Assembly (NCBI RefSeq): GCF_965638725.1
Contig: NC_134961.1
Coordinates: 6,974,641-7,038,640 of the forward strand
DNA: 64,000 nucleotides
DNA from: Aptenodytes patagonicus
Taxonomy: Eukaryota > Chordata > Aves > Sphenisciformes > Spheniscidae
Direction: 5' to 3'
Numbering within the stretch: position 1 is the first letter of the stretch; each line of letters starts with the position of its first letter. The notes beneath the pieces are model-generated. The model was given only the letters and a program-made list of their open reading frames with translations. It made no database searches and had not been told where the DNA came from. A program made the position numbers and the translations under genes. Below are positions 1-13,599 of this stretch, piece by piece.

Positions 1-171
1 GATAAATACATCCTTTCCTCTCACAGACTCCTGAATCTGCACTCTTGTTTCTGCCAAGAAGAGAAATATGTAATAATTGCAATAGCAAAATTCAACAGTC
101 TAAGAAAAGGGGAGCCAATACATACACGTCATAGTTAGGTAAGTTTCCAGTTTTGACAATTAAATGCTCAC

Positions 172-1496
172 CTCTGTTTGGCTCTTGATAAACCTGAACC
201 TTCCCCATCTCAACTCCTAAGCGCCTGCAGGAGCAGAAAAAATGGAAGTCAATATGGGAAAATGAAGGGCACAACAAATGCAAAGCCCATACAATGCAAT
301 ACTTACTGAAAAGGCTATATTTTACAGGAGAAAACCAAGAAAAAAAACCCCAAACCATAAAACCAGTAATTATAGTGGAAATCTCTTAACAAAGCATCTA
401 AATTTCCAGACGCTGCACTGCAGCCTAAGCTGAACTCATTTTCAAGCCAAGCTCAGAAGAACGAGCAACGGAAAAAATGATGCTTGATTACTAAATTATG
501 TAACAATTTCTAATTTTTAATATGCATTTCTATATACATTCTCTATATATTGCCATATATATGTGTATGCACATGGCAACATAAACATGCACAATGCTTA
601 AAAGACCGCTTTTAAATCATTCTTCTCTATAGAAAAAATGTCAACGTAGAGTGAATAGAAAATACTAGCGAGCTCTGTTTGATGAATAATGGAAGACTAA
701 TGTCTGCTATGTCTATTCCACTTCAGTATTAGCACAAGCCCCCATCACTAAAAAAAGGAGACAATCGAGTATGCTATGCACTCATGCCCAAGTCCTTGCA
801 ATGCATAATTTCAGCTCCTTTGCACTCCCCTTTCTCCTCCTATCTATATCTAACTTTATGTACGTAAGCCTCAGGAAGAAACCCATCATGTACAATACTC
901 CTGGTAATGTTACGCATCCTAATACTGCTATAGTAGCATGGCAAAAATTTCCTTAAGCCATAAAAGTTCTGCTGAACCTATTCATGCATTTAAAGCTGAA
1001 CAAATGCCCCCATCTAAAATACACAGTGAGCAGGATGGATGCAGCTTTGCCATCTAAGAAAACTGCTACAAGGAGAACGAGAAAATGATAAAAACTTCTG
1101 CCGTGATTTTTTAACGCTATCCAAACAATTTTCCCCCATGTTCTCTACAACATACTGCAGCCAATCACAACCTGCCACCGAACAATTTAAACACAAGTTA
1201 TTTTATTTGTTATTGATCTGTTGAAATACGCTATGCAATACAGTACACTAGATGTTCTTGCAAACCATGGCAGTTTTCCTGTGTAACTTTCCTTAAACAG
1301 AGAAATCAGTCTTCAGTAAAATAAGTCCCATCATAATAACACCAAGATTCTAAGCTGCCCTGCAGGATTTTACTTACTCAGCAATCCTCTTTGATAGTTC
1401 CATACATGACGAATTGGAATTAGCTGAAAACAGCACCAGTCCACCCTTGGTTATATTCATGATGGCTCCAATTTCAGTTGATGGCACACAAAACAT
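172..1496 (-). CDS. PRPSAP2: PRPSAP2, N-terminal coding exons (gene continues off the left edge)
   Basis: Phosphoribosyl-pyrophosphate synthetase-associated protein 2, a catalytically inactive PRPP-synthase homologue that joins and restrains the PRPS complex in the cytosol. Two minus-strand coding exons are visible: 1496-1378 (start [10 protein letters not shown], then [18 protein letters not shown]) and 224-172 ([17 protein letters not shown]). The first ends GCTGA|GTAAGT and the second runs from CTGCAG|GCGC to AACAGAG|GTGAGC. The phases join (119 nt, then 53 nt) to give 57 codons plus one base. The residues match human PRPSAP2 as I remember it almost throughout, apart from a variable stretch at positions 5-12. 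The ATG at 1496 is the start by alignment to human. An acceptor at 1529-1530 or 1521-1522 lies upstream, so a 5' UTR intron precedes it. PRPSAP1 is the paralogue to exclude; the map position beside SHMT1 favours PRPSAP2. Confidence 0.93.
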
Positions 1497-4400
1497 CAAA
1501 CCTAAGTTGTTTTGCCGCTTCTAAAAGACTGCAAGATATCAAAGGTCTGTTAAAGCCACAATGTTAAAAACAAAAAAGAAACAAATTTTCTCTGTTGAGA
1601 AAGTGAAGTGTTTCCCATAAGCCTGTATTTCCCAGCATCCTTAATATTTGTTATCACCACTTTAATAGTACCAGGAATATATCCTTACAGAACGTTGTGA
1701 CCCACAAGCCATGCTGTTTAGTGACCTAGCTCAGCATACCTAACGATATGGCACGAAGAAGGAGACTTCAGCCTGCCTTGCCTTCCTTCTCCTGCCCCCA
1801 AGCTTTATGCACCCTCCAGAAGAATGCTTCCCTGGAGGCCTCCAAAGATCCCCCCAGACAACCTCCTAACTTCAACAGGTTTTTTCTTGTTTTTTTTTTC
1901 TTTTTTAAAATGTTTTCCTCAGGCTATCATCTAGTAACACAGATTCTCTTTTCCATCAGCTTGTCGAGTTCATGCTCCAGAACTGAGCAACGTTTACTGA
2001 CTTTTTCAAGATCACAAAGCCAGTCAGAGGTAGAACTGAGCTAAACAGAGCTCCTGGGTCCTGGCTCTGCTAAACTGGCTAGAAGAGTCTATTTCCATAG
2101 CTGCGTATCTTTCCATCACTTTGCAATAAATTATAAACTTACAAATAAGGATGAAATGTAAGGAAGAGTTCAATGAAGTTGGTAGCTGTAAATAATGACC
2201 TCTTGCACAATGCATCCAAGTGGTGAAGCAGTTGTTGTCATTCTTTGATACTAATATTTCTCCTGTGAAAACAGGAGAAAAATATCAAGAGGAAATCTTA
2301 TGCAATTTTTTTTCCCAAATAAAGGCACAAACCATTAATCCCGCCAAGGATTTGATGGGATTCCATCTTGACACTTTTTATTCTTGTTACATTGCATTTT
2401 CATGAATTCTTCTACTATTTGTTCAAATAAAAGAAAAAAAAAATCCCATTGACCAGCAGACACTGATAGATCAAAGTAGCATTCAACTCAAAAAAATCCT
2501 AGGCTACAGCACTTCACTTTTGCTGTATAAATAGTCCAATCCTTCATCATCCATTTCAGCATTATGTAGGGGACTGAAAATATCAAATACAAGTGGCATA
2601 ATTCAGAACAAAGTAAACAGAAGTCAGGATAAATCAGTAACTTCTTTCCTGGTAAACAACTCCCTGCTGAGAAACATAATTATCTAATAGTCACACGTAA
2701 TCCGTTACAAAAACCTGATGGTGTATCAACTATTAAATACTCCAAAACAGCATCTAAAAGAAAAACAAGTTTTCATACTTACAGGAACAGCTGGCTAACT
2801 CTATAAACTCATTCAGCCCACCTTTGCAATGAGACATACTCTTGCTCAGTTTGACCTCATCACAGAAACTGTACCCAATTCATTCTCAATTAAGAGCTAA
2901 AGTGAAGTCAGGAACTTCCTAACAACAAATCTCTTCATCAAGAGGCTGTGCTATGCTCAGTTGCTCTGAGTGAAAACCTGCCTGTCATCAAAACCTCCAA
3001 AATGTGCAGAAAGAGAGCACAAGTAGCTACAACTTCAGCAACAGAATTTGAACGCCTAGATGTTTTGACTCTCCTAGAACGTGGTGTACCCCCCTTTACC
3101 ACTAAAGCAAGACCCCATCCCTTTCAGCCTTTGCTTTCAGATGAGAAGAAAAAAAAAAAAATCCTAGAAGGCAGTATGGTTACAGACATCCAGTCTAAAG
3201 CTCAGCTATATCCCTATGTCATTCCCAAACTAAGTACCCAACAATTTAAGGAGAATTAAAAACATCTGTCTTAGCTAGTGTTTCTTCCTTTGGTCTGCTG
3301 CACACTTACTCTCTCTAACTCCCAGCTGTTAACTAATGTCCCTCATCCGTCAAATATTTATAATGGTATTAAAGATACATCTTAAATCCAACAAAGCAAG
3401 CATGTACTAGAAATGCTTTTAGGTCTCAAAACAACACCTGAAAGCACCCTGCTTGTGTGATTAGATGGGAACAACGTAGAGACAACTTTCAATGTTACTA
3501 AAAGTATTCACGTGGTGTTCTGAAGACACAGGTTTTTTTCCAATTGTGTTACCTTCTTTTCTCCATGGATGAGGGAAATGAGAGTTAAGAGAGCTGCTGA
3601 AAGACAAGAGTTGTTGGTTCCTGATTATTGTTCAGGGTGCATTTTACACCACAGTAAGACACTGACATATTCACAAGCAACACTGAACATAGCTCTTCAC
3701 ATAACCATAGGTCAACTTTCTGGCAGATGTACTTCAGCAGCAAGAAGTGGGCTACAGTGTGTGTGTGGCGGGGAGAAGCTGCATTTGTAGAGGTATATTG
3801 ATGTATCAACCTTGAAACAGGTGTTGGGATGACAATAAGCTCACAAAACTTTATTAGATGTGTAAAGACATGACTCCACAGGGTATGTGGGACCATAACT
3901 CTCTGGCTTGAGGTGGACAAATCTTCCAAGCCTGCAGCAGATTTGGGAGAACACACGCACCACAGAGCAGGCTGCAGCCTGCAAACTCCTACCCTTTCTT
4001 CTGGGCTGCACACAGTTACACAGACACATCATGATGAACACAGTAATTTCTGGACTGGGTACACATGACACCCTACTCCCACTGGCTTTACACCACGAAT
4101 TGAGCATGTCCACACAGAAAGCAACAGAGGCAGGAATAACTGTCTGGGATAACCACGGTACTGAACAATTGATTCCCACGGGCTGGAGGAAAACTGAACC
4201 TTATCACCCATCTCCCCACGGGGAATTTCCCCGGCCCCAGAAGGGCCCTCCACACTAACCTATCGCCCTGGGCTAAACGGCAGAGGGTCGACCCTTCCAC
4301 CCCACACCTCCCTACAAGTCCTTCAGCTACTCCAGGTGGGTTACACACGCCCTGGGGAGGGAAGCCCGCCCAGGCACCCCAGGGTACCTGAGGATCCCTT

Positions 4401-4649
4401 CCCTCCCCTCGGGGGAGAGGCCTGGGCACGCCGCAGCCCCCAGCGTGGGAGCGAGCACGCCGCTCCCCTTCACCTGTAGGGCTGGAGACGGCGAGGAGCC
4501 GCCGGTCGCAGAGCAGAGAGGCGGCCCAGGAGAGGGGCCCCCCTCCCACAGGGCCCCTGAGGGGAGGGCGACGAAACCCCTTCCTCAGGCGGCGGAACCC
4601 TGTGTGGGGAAGAGGAGAGAGCACTGAGGAAGGAGGATGTCCTGCCCTC

Positions 4650-5000
4650 ACACAGCCGGCTGAAGTGGGCTGAGCGGGCGGGCGCGCCCCTTTCTGAAGG
4701 CCTTACCTGCCGGCTCCGGCCCCCCGGCCCCGGGAGAAGGCAGCCCGGCCGGAGGGGAGGGGGAGAGGCAGAGGCAGCGGCGGAGCTCAGCCCCTCCGGT
4801 TGTCCGCTTGCAAGATGGCGGCGTCGCGCGAGGGAGGGAGGGGGAGAGAGGGAGGGCGCGCGAGGGGCGGGCGCGAGGCGACGCCCTCCCCCCCCCCCCC
4901 CCCCCCCCCCCCCCGCCTTCCCGCCACGGCCTCGCGGCGCGGCTGAGGGGAGCCGCTGCCGGCGCCATCTTTCCCCCTCGCCCCCGCGATGCTGGGGGGG
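4650..5000 (-). promoter_or_regulatory. PRPSAP2: CpG-island promoter and probable non-coding exon 1 of PRPSAP2
   Basis: This is a sharp GC- and CpG-rich island in otherwise AT-rich sequence. On the minus strand a consensus donor (GCCGGCAG|GTAAGG, last exon base 4707) could splice to the acceptor near 1529, making a 5' UTR intron of about 3.2 kb. A YY1-type element, AAAGATGGCGCC, lies on the minus strand at 4972-4961, where such elements commonly sit just downstream of a start site. I infer a start near 4975-4990. A second YY1-like AAGATGGCGGC lies on the plus strand at 4812-4822, so the island may fire in both directions. The exon assignment is inference. Confidence 0.65.
4888..4914. repeat. 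27-bp poly-C/poly-G tract in the PRPSAP2 island
   Basis: An uninterrupted run of 27 C on the plus strand lies between the two opposed YY1-like motifs. On the minus strand it would be a G-run in the inferred first exon of PRPSAP2, and such runs can fold into G-quadruplexes. Homopolymers of this length are prone to sequencing and assembly error, so the exact length is uncertain. Confidence 0.9.
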
Positions 5001-8000
5001 ACCCGGAGGGGGGTATACTGTGGGGACCCCGGTATCAACGCCGGATTTCAGCTTTCCCCGGAAAAAAGAAAGAGCACGATGGGTGGGTAACGTCCCCCAC
5101 CAGGGTTGGGAGAGCCCCGGTGCAAAGTCCATACGGCATAAACCAGCGGATATCCGCAAGGTGCCAGGTTTCGGAGCTCCTGTCAGAGGGATGGCCGACC
5201 GCCGCGCTGCTCTGGGCACCACCACCACAGCCATGGGTCCTCGCCATCCCCGCCGGGCACCGGGATACCAGCTGGGCTTTGCCATCAGACCCAGCAGTGT
5301 TTGTAGAGAAGGAAGCTTTCCTGGAAAGTAAATAAAAAGAAAACCAATTAGTTGTCTCGGTTCCTTTATACTGTCAAGAGCGTATGCGATTTGTCCAGAG
5401 TCCCCTATCGGGGCCCTCCTTGCAGCATAACAGAGGTTAAACTGGATGAAGATGCATTTGACATCTGCAGCAAGATGCTCATTTTAGTCACTCTCTTTAA
5501 AGCCCAGCTTTATCACAGAGCAGCACCCATGACAAAAGTTGTGTCCTTTCACTGCTTCGACAAAGTTACAGTCATCCTGCACAGACACAGGAGGGTCTGC
5601 CAGGGCTCCCCCTCCTAAGTAAATAAACAAGCCCCATGTTTTCCCACTAACTGGGTAACTAGAGGCTGTTTTAAATTACGCTTTTCAGCACACCCAAGAT
5701 CAGCAGCATTTTATGGATCAGAATTTTAGCATTTAGCATATGGGTACAAATCGGGTACTTTCTGCTGCAGCTTTTCTCACAAAAAGCAATTAAACTTAAT
5801 TATTCCTGGTCTGCAAGGTGGAGCAAGGCCTTGAGCACCCAGCAGATACTTCTGTCTGTGCTGGCCTTAGCATGAAAGAGGAAGAAAAGCCACAGCTGCC
5901 AGGACTGCGCACCAAACGTGCCTGCAAAAGGACAACATTTAGATTCATATTTTGAAACTGCAGTTTCTGCCATTATGAGCTGTATTTTCCATTTTCAATA
6001 TCCACACGCCAGTGGTTCCCCATATTTCACAACATTCGCTCATTGCTTCTTGCATTCCAACACTTCATCAATTGTCTCCTTTTTTCCTCTTTTGACAGAG
6101 CCAGAGCTGGGGAAGGAGAGCGATTTAACCTGGAGCCACTGAGCAGCTGCCAGATGTAGAGCACTCCATTTGTACCGCCCGCACAAAGCGAAGACATCTG
6201 CTTGAAATATGTGAGCAGAGAGGCCATAAGCCTGTTTGTACGCTCACAGAGATGCAGCAATGATCCTCTGCCTTTCCTAGAGTCTCTTCTGAATTACGCT
6301 TAGGTGTAAGAGGATGGACCTCTCCTACTGCCTCACCACCCGCACCGTTCTCGGTCTCTATTTTTCTGCTTACAGGCTGGTGCTTCCGCAGTTGATTCAG
6401 GGTCGTTGACCCTAGTAGGTTCTTGTTTTGTTTTGTTTGGGGTCTTTTAGGACAAAGGGGAAGGGGGGGTTTGAGCTTTTTGTTAGCCTCTTTGCAGGGC
6501 AGAGATTTCTCTCTTAGCATCAGTGTTCACTGCAGGATTTCACTACAGGCTGGTATGGCAGAGCAGTTTAAGGCAAAACAGCTAGAAACAACACATGGTG
6601 AAGCACTGACCCATAATGCAATTAGCAGCCTTCCCCAGAAGCATTTTTCAATACCCTAGGGCACCCAGAATTTGCTGACTATTTGATTCGTGCTGCCCCA
6701 AATTCCTGACATTGCTTAAGCAAACCACAGGACCAGGAACTAAAAGAGTCGGTCTTCTGATCCTTTTTATAAGGCTACTGCCTTTGTTTTCTTAGACCAA
6801 ATAAATTTCTTTCCCACCCCTGTTTTCCTCATCAGAAGAATGTAAGTTTGAATCTCAGCTCCCAAGGGAGAGGGATTTGTTAATTTTACAATATGCTACC
6901 CAAATGCTAAGAGTTTAACAAACAGTTGCCTCAAAATGAGCACCTGGGTTTTATTTCATTTAGAATGATTCAATTAGCAGTCATCTAAGGAATTCTGAAA
7001 AACCGCTGGGTGTGAATATACTGGCTCACAGAGATTTGTTGTTCTTAATCCAGATGCAACCCTGGCAAGCAGAGATGTGCAAAAAAAAAAACCCCCACAC
7101 CTAGTCCAGCCAAGGTGAAGGGCACTGCTCATCCAGTGCTTGGCTGTGCGACAGCCTGCATCCATCACCTGAGAGAAGACAAATGCTATTGTCATCCAAT
7201 CTCCTGAGCTCCATCCATCACTGCTCAGCCAGGGTGGCTTTTTTGTTTGTTTGTTTGGTTTTTTTTTTTTTAAAAAGGTGGATGTTAAAACTCACCTACC
7301 AAACCACCTGACAGGGAGAATTATCAGACATGGTACGCTAAAGAAACGTTTTGATTTAATCCTAACAGAGCCCTGTGAATAGGTTCGGTCTCTCCCAATG
7401 GTTGGTCCTACGAGGCATCCCGAAAGCATCCTCTACCCTACGCAGCCCCTCTGAGCCCGCTGGGAGGTTCTGCGGCACACAGGCACCTCCACGCTGAGCA
7501 CAGCCTAAAGGCCACCACCTCCCTCCTCCCCTGCCTTCAGCTTTACTGCCTTGGGAGAGACTCTGTCTGATTTCCAGAAGATGCCAACTTGGACATTACC
7601 CAGCTAGGGAGGCAGAACTCAAAGCGGCTATAAATGTATTTCCGAATCAAGGGAGGGAGGAATAATTTTATAATTCTTTGGGAGTGATCTGGAAAAATAG
7701 CATTACCCACGTCTGGGAACCAATGAGCCTTAAAAAAGGCCCCGGAGCAGAGAACATGTCTTATCTATGTGAAGGGCTATGTAAGTAGATAGCACTCTCT
7801 TATTGTTTCATCAAGTATTACTGCCTGGCCGTAGCTTGGCCGTCTGCAGGAAATAGGCACCGACTCATTTTGTTACAGTCCTGTTCCTCCCGAGTCATGG
7901 AGCTTTGACTGAAAGACTCACCGAGTTCAGTTTGTTTTCCTGTTCCTAACCGCGCTCTCAGCTCCGGGTCAGCCTGCAGTGACTAACAGATCCGCCGCAT

Positions 8001-10208
8001 CAGCTTCAGCACGGGGGTATCTCCAACCAGCCTTCAAACAAAGAGAAGGGAGGCTTGTTGGAATACCCAGCGTTTAACAAGTCACTGCGCACAACAAACG
8101 TCTCAAGCTGGATGAGAGGGCAAGGGTTTGAACAAACACTGCCCTAAAACAAGAACCGGCAGTAGCGCCTTTTGCTTTGTTCGCAGATTCTCTTTGCTTT
8201 GCTGTGTTTGTGTGCAGTTCTGTCCTGCAAAGTCTGCATAACAGCCAGTAAACATCCATCACCTTCGGTTTACAGATGTGGTTTGCCCTTCGATTCGCCT
8301 TTAGACAGAAGCGGTTGAACCGGACAGTGAAGTCATGTCATTTTAGGGAATTTGAACAGTTACACAGTTAGTGCCGAACACTCCGTTCCTCTCTGTCCTA
8401 CCTACTGGGTCCTAGCGTGACTTGCCATTTACTGCACTAAGCTACAGCTCCTCCACAAACAGAGGGTGCGCGTGCATCGTGCCCTGTACAGGCATTTAGT
8501 GAACACGCGGGAATGGCTTGAGTTAGTCACAGGTCACTACAGAGCAGGCTTGCAAATTGGAGCAGAATTCAGTACAGGAGAAAAGATCCTGTGCTTTGCA
8601 TGCACCGAGATAGGCTGGGGGGTGTAAAGAAAGATTTGGTACCAACCGTGCCCCGTACAGCCAAGCAGAAGCTGGGAGAGGTGCAGGGAAGGACCAAAGT
8701 GCAACCAGCAAAGAGAACCCCGTTCCCTTCCCAGTTTGGTGCTGATCAGGACTGACCCTGGATCAGCAACAGCAGGTTAACTCCCATGTTGGGTGGGACC
8801 CTCACCCAGCTGCTACGCTAAGAAAGGCTGAGGAGACCTGGGTGAGGCTTGGCCTGCACCACTTACACTATTACCGATATCTCTCCTTTACAGAGAAACT
8901 TTTTACCAATGCCGGTCCTCTAACTTGCCATATTGTTTCCTGCCTGATTTCAGCAAGCTCTGGAAGAGGTTCTGCTGTCAGACCTCCGTGCGCTGTCTTT
9001 GACTTGACCTTATCTAACAAGTCCATTCCCCAAGCTCAAGAGCGGGACACTTAAAAATTTTACTCACCGGGAAAGTCTCACCAGAGGAAAGGCATGGGGA
9101 CTGCTAGGTTGCACAGAGGCTTTTATTGTCTCGTTAAGTTCTCCTTAATGAGAACTTCCTCGCCTGCTGCAGTCCCCTCCCATTCATCTGCACCTACCAT
9201 CATGCTGCCGGTACTTTCAAGGCTGTCTTAGCTCCCACTCTTTTCTCCCTCTTTCCTCTTAACTGTTCTGAGCCCAGTTTCTATTTCCATGCTCTCATCC
9301 AGGTCCCAAGGAGAAAATACCTTCTCCTCTTGAGCTACCGCTTGCCACATCCTCCTTGGCTGGTTTTCTCCCCGATATCTCTGCGGCTTCGCACAGCTCC
9401 AGAGTTAACCTGCTGTACTCTCTCCTCCAAAGCAAGGCAGCGACAGCTCTTGTTGAGATCCCTGACTTACGTACTTGCTAAAACAGTGTAGAACTGCCAG
9501 GCATAGCAATAATCCACGGCTGTCGAGGACCAGCTGCATGCTCCAATTCACCCCAGGCTTTAACTCCTTGAGATTCTTGATACGTCTTTGTCTAAGATCC
9601 TGTCTTCGTTACAGAAGCAGCTGTGTCACAAGACCCAGTTACACCATGGTTATCCCTCAGCATGATTAAAACAGTTATTTTCTCTTGCACTAAAGATGTA
9701 AGAACATCTTACCATCCTGCTAGACCCTAGTCTGACCAAAACTGTAACGCCGATCCAGTGCCACTTAGGCCTGTGATTGAATCAGGACAGGACACAACCA
9801 GGCCGTAATTGGATTCTGCCAATTCTCTTTTCAGCATACAGGGGTCTGTCATCCCTCACCCGAACTGACCCCATGACGTAATTCTTCCCATCTACGCCGG
9901 CCAGTGAAGTATCACTGTCCCTTGCTACCTTCCTTGGAGGGCAGCTCTGGGCCACAGCTCCGGCCAGCGCAGTTTCTGCACTCAGAAGGCAGAACCTGTG
10001 ACAAAACCTCTAACCAAAAATCACCCGCCAAGTCTTTCTGAGCTCTTCACCAAGATGCTTTGGTGATTCTGTATTTACCTTGCCCAACACCAAAGTATTA
10101 ATGACCTCATCAGACTGCTCACCCTGGTCTGCTAATTCACACCAAACACTCTGACTATCAAATCTTGCTTATTCTCTCAGCTAAGGCTCCCCCCGTGCAC
10201 AGCCTGAA

Positions 10209-10261
10209 CCCCGCACGCCCCAACGGCTCTGCCTGAAGAGCCCCGCACGCCCCAATGGCTC
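10209..10261. repeat. 21-bp direct repeat, two copies
   Basis: The segment at 10209-10229 recurs at 10241-10261 with a single C-to-T difference, so the period is 32 bp. It lies in a short GC-rich patch and the second copy contains a CCAAT. A small tandem duplication is the simplest explanation. Confidence 0.8.
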
Positions 10262-11030
10262 CGCGCCTCCCAGCCCGCTGTTTGTATGAGCGGGGCTGTC
10301 GGATCGGCCCCTCCGCGGGACCAATGAGGGCCTCACGCCAGCGGGGCAGCGGGTTCAGCACCTTTCTCAATGACTGCAAATACTGGGGGGGGTCGGGCTG
10401 TTCCACCCATCCGATCGCATCTGAAAGAGCCTTGAGAGCAAAGCTGCGTCAGAGGGGGGCACAGCTGCCAAAAGTCCTTCAACCTCTTTGGATCATTTCC
10501 ATGCCTTTGGAAAAGATTTCCCGGTTTTTTTTTTTTCATTCAAGCTTTTCTAGGTAAGCGCATGACAAACACAAGTACCAGAGAGACTGAACAGCCTGCC
10601 TCCTAGTTGGGAATGAGGGACTATCACAATTAGCACTGTGATAATGAGATAGTCTGAACATGAGGGGACTCGATACAATGGGAGATTTATCTTGGAACCG
10701 GTCCCTTGGCAGCCTGACCCCGTATTGATGTCAGCACGGCTTCTCGTTGCACAAAGGCTAGGGATCAGACCCGGGGTGACAGACTCATCTCTACCTCAAG
10801 CGCATCCTGTAACACAGCAATGGCCGTTACCATCGATAAAACATTCACTTCCCCCTTTTTTCTCCCAACAGGATTTTGGCAAGTGTTCTCAGGAATGGCT
10901 GTCTAAAAGCTTTCTCAGCCCCTTCCCCATCCTGCAGGGAGACGTTCAGCTTTGTAAAGACACGCTATTTTGCTTAGGCGTAATAACGTGCCACTTAGAG
11001 CGGAAGCAACTTCTGGGAGGGATATTGCAA

Positions 11031-11051
11031 GAGAGAGAGAGAGAGAGAGAG
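11031..11051. repeat. (GA)n microsatellite
   Basis: About ten perfect GA dinucleotides with no neighbouring gene. This is ordinary simple sequence and is likely to vary in length between individuals. Confidence 0.95.
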
Positions 11052-12976
11052 CAGCTTGGTCTCGGGTCTGGAGTCGAACGGGGTTAGCCGATGAAACAGA
11101 GCTGCTGCGCGAAAGGCGTGCTGGGCTTGGCTGGGATGCCAGGGAGGAGATGGTGCTCTGTAGGTTAGTTACCTACCGGCATTCGAGTGGTAATTCCTTA
11201 GATCACCCAGACATTCTGCTTCATTTAAATCGTGTTGTCCCATGGGAATCCTGTACCCACCTTGGATGTCCAAATGACCCAGAAAATCGCTTTCTTTCCT
11301 ACCACAAACCAGGTCAATACTTCAAGTCCTGACCTTCGAGGGTGCTGGGCTGAGGAGAGAGGCACGACAGGAGTCCGAGGCCTTGGTCCGACACTCTCAG
11401 AGCCTCTTGTCACAAGGAATTACGTGGGCTCTGCAAACAGATAAGGAAAACCAGAAAGAGCAAACGCTGGTCTGCACAACCTTGACACTGCAATCGATGC
11501 TGTAGTTTACCACCAGGAGCAAGTAAATAGCCCCGGAGTTGCACGCTGCATAGCAAACATTGCAGTTTTATCTGGATGACAGGCAGCAATTTGTGGTAAA
11601 GGGTAAATCTCTCTGTTCACTCATGCTTGACATATGGATGGTCTTGTTACATTCCCTGTTCTCAGCGGGTTTATGCGTGAATTTAAGGTTAAGTACATGC
11701 ATGCCTGTGGGATCACGACCTTCATTTAATATTGCGTGGCCCAGCAGACCCATAATTAATCCCTAACATGTTCAAGTGACAGCTCACGCTCGGTAATGTC
11801 ATCCACGCAGAATGGTGAGGTACGTGTAAATTTGTATGTTCAGGCTGGGAGTCAGAGATTTTCCAGCCGTCAGAGCAATGAGGCTCCAAGGCAGGTTTCT
11901 GGCAGGATGAATGGGGCAAATGGTAGCTTGGGCCATTTTACAGGCAGTTGGGGCAGGCCAGGAGAGGGAGGTGTGATACAGTCACCTGCGCGTTCAGCTG
12001 CCTAGGATGGGCTGGGAACGACAGCACCTCAACACTGCCGTTCCCTTTTACGTGACCAACATTTTCTACTTATGAAAATTAAAGCGGTTCAGAGGCTGAT
12101 CGAGGCTGGGAAGAAAACCCCCACCGTCTTCATCCCGAGCAGTTTGCAAGCGTGAAACTTGAGCAGACCCAGCTCAGCCACGCTTGCTCTTCCTTCTTCT
12201 CCGAACCGCTGGTTTTCAAATGTACCAAAAGGTCTGAAACCCACCCATAAGCCAGAACTGCACTCTGGCAATCAGATCCACATGGACAGAGTGCCCCAGG
12301 CAAGTCCTCACACCCAGGTCGAGTCCTGTCTACTTCAGTCACGAGAGTTGCTGCTAATGCCAGTGGTTTGTTTCCAAATTCTGGGTATTTAATCCTTTTA
12401 TCTAGTTGTTCTGTTACCAAAGATGAGCATGCTCAGTCAGGTTCGATCACCAAGTGTTTTATCACACAGGCAACAAAACAGGCTGGGTACTTTTTACATA
12501 AGTTTAATGGGGTTTAATATGCATTCACCAACAGTAGAAAATGTCAGATCTCCGCTATTTAAGGGCCAGAAACATGTCAAACACACACACAGACAAGCTT
12601 TGCTCAGAAATAGTTATGCTGTACATCAAACCTGAGTAACTGGAGCACAACCAGTAATTCGTCCTGCCACACGTGTGGGGAGAGAAAAGATGAGTGTCTT
12701 ACTGGCTAGTCCAGACCCTACAAAAATACATATAGCCATTTCATTTAACCCTATTTCTCTAAAAGACACGTTTGTGAGCGTGCCTCCGGATGGATCCCAC
12801 TGCACGTTCAAGCTGCTTTTTTTTAAATTATTTTCTCCTTAAGCTTTAGCAGCCCATGCGTCAGACTGGAATGATACATGGGAAAGGATCTTTGTATTTT
12901 CTTCACTGATTTAATTACAAGGAACTTATGGAATAGCTCTCCCCTCCCTCCTCTTCTCCTCTGGACAGCCAAAATG

Positions 12977-13071
12977 CCGGCGCAGCCGTACACCTCCGGC
13001 ACAACCGTACACCTCAGGCGCAGCTGTATACCTCCGGCGCAGCGGTACACCGCCGGCGCGGCTGCACCCGA
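12977..13071. repeat. 19-bp minisatellite, five copies
   Basis: Five consecutive 19-bp units begin at 12977, 12996, 13015, 13034 and 13053. The best units share the core CCGGCGCAGCCGTACACCT, with a few substitutions each and more decay in the last. It lies about 0.7 kb beyond the stop of the GPCR gene. Because 19 is not a multiple of 3, the open frames seen across it are not evidence of protein. Confidence 0.9.
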
Positions 13072-13599
13072 TTTTGCCCCCTGCTGGAACCCCGGCAAAG
13101 ATGAGCTGCCAGGAAAGTCTGGCAAGGGCAGGGAACAAACTCTCCCCTCGGCTCGCCATGTGCAAATGCACTGCAGGCGGGTGAACCCCACGGAGATGCA
13201 AACAGGACTTGTCCCCGACTGCCTCCCCCGGTCGTGTACAGGGTGACCCCGGGCTGGGCTGGGCGGCAGCGCAGAGAGCACCCGAGGGCTCCCTCCTTGG
13301 GAGCCCCAGAGGAGAGGAAAGTAAAGGGAGCTCTGCCAGCAGGGTCACAAACTCGGCGAATTTTGTAAAGGGTTGCCTGTTAAAAACTGGAAGCTGTAAC
13401 AGATCGGCAGCGCCGAGGCAGCCAAGTCTAACGACTGGCAGCCACCACCCAGGCTGTGGTTGCCCTCTCAGCACGTCCAGCCAGGGAGACGTCTTGCCAG
13501 GTATGATGGACCATAGGGGATGGAAAAGGTACAGGGAAACAAGGCAGCCAAGGAAGTGGCACAAGGAGCAAAATGTGCTCGGACTTTCCCACCCTGCTG

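Noticed and set aside
4470-5335. Several Arg/Pro/Gly-rich open frames over the PRPSAP2 CpG island
   Set aside because: They run through a 27-bp C homopolymer and a probable non-coding first exon, and none resembles a known protein.
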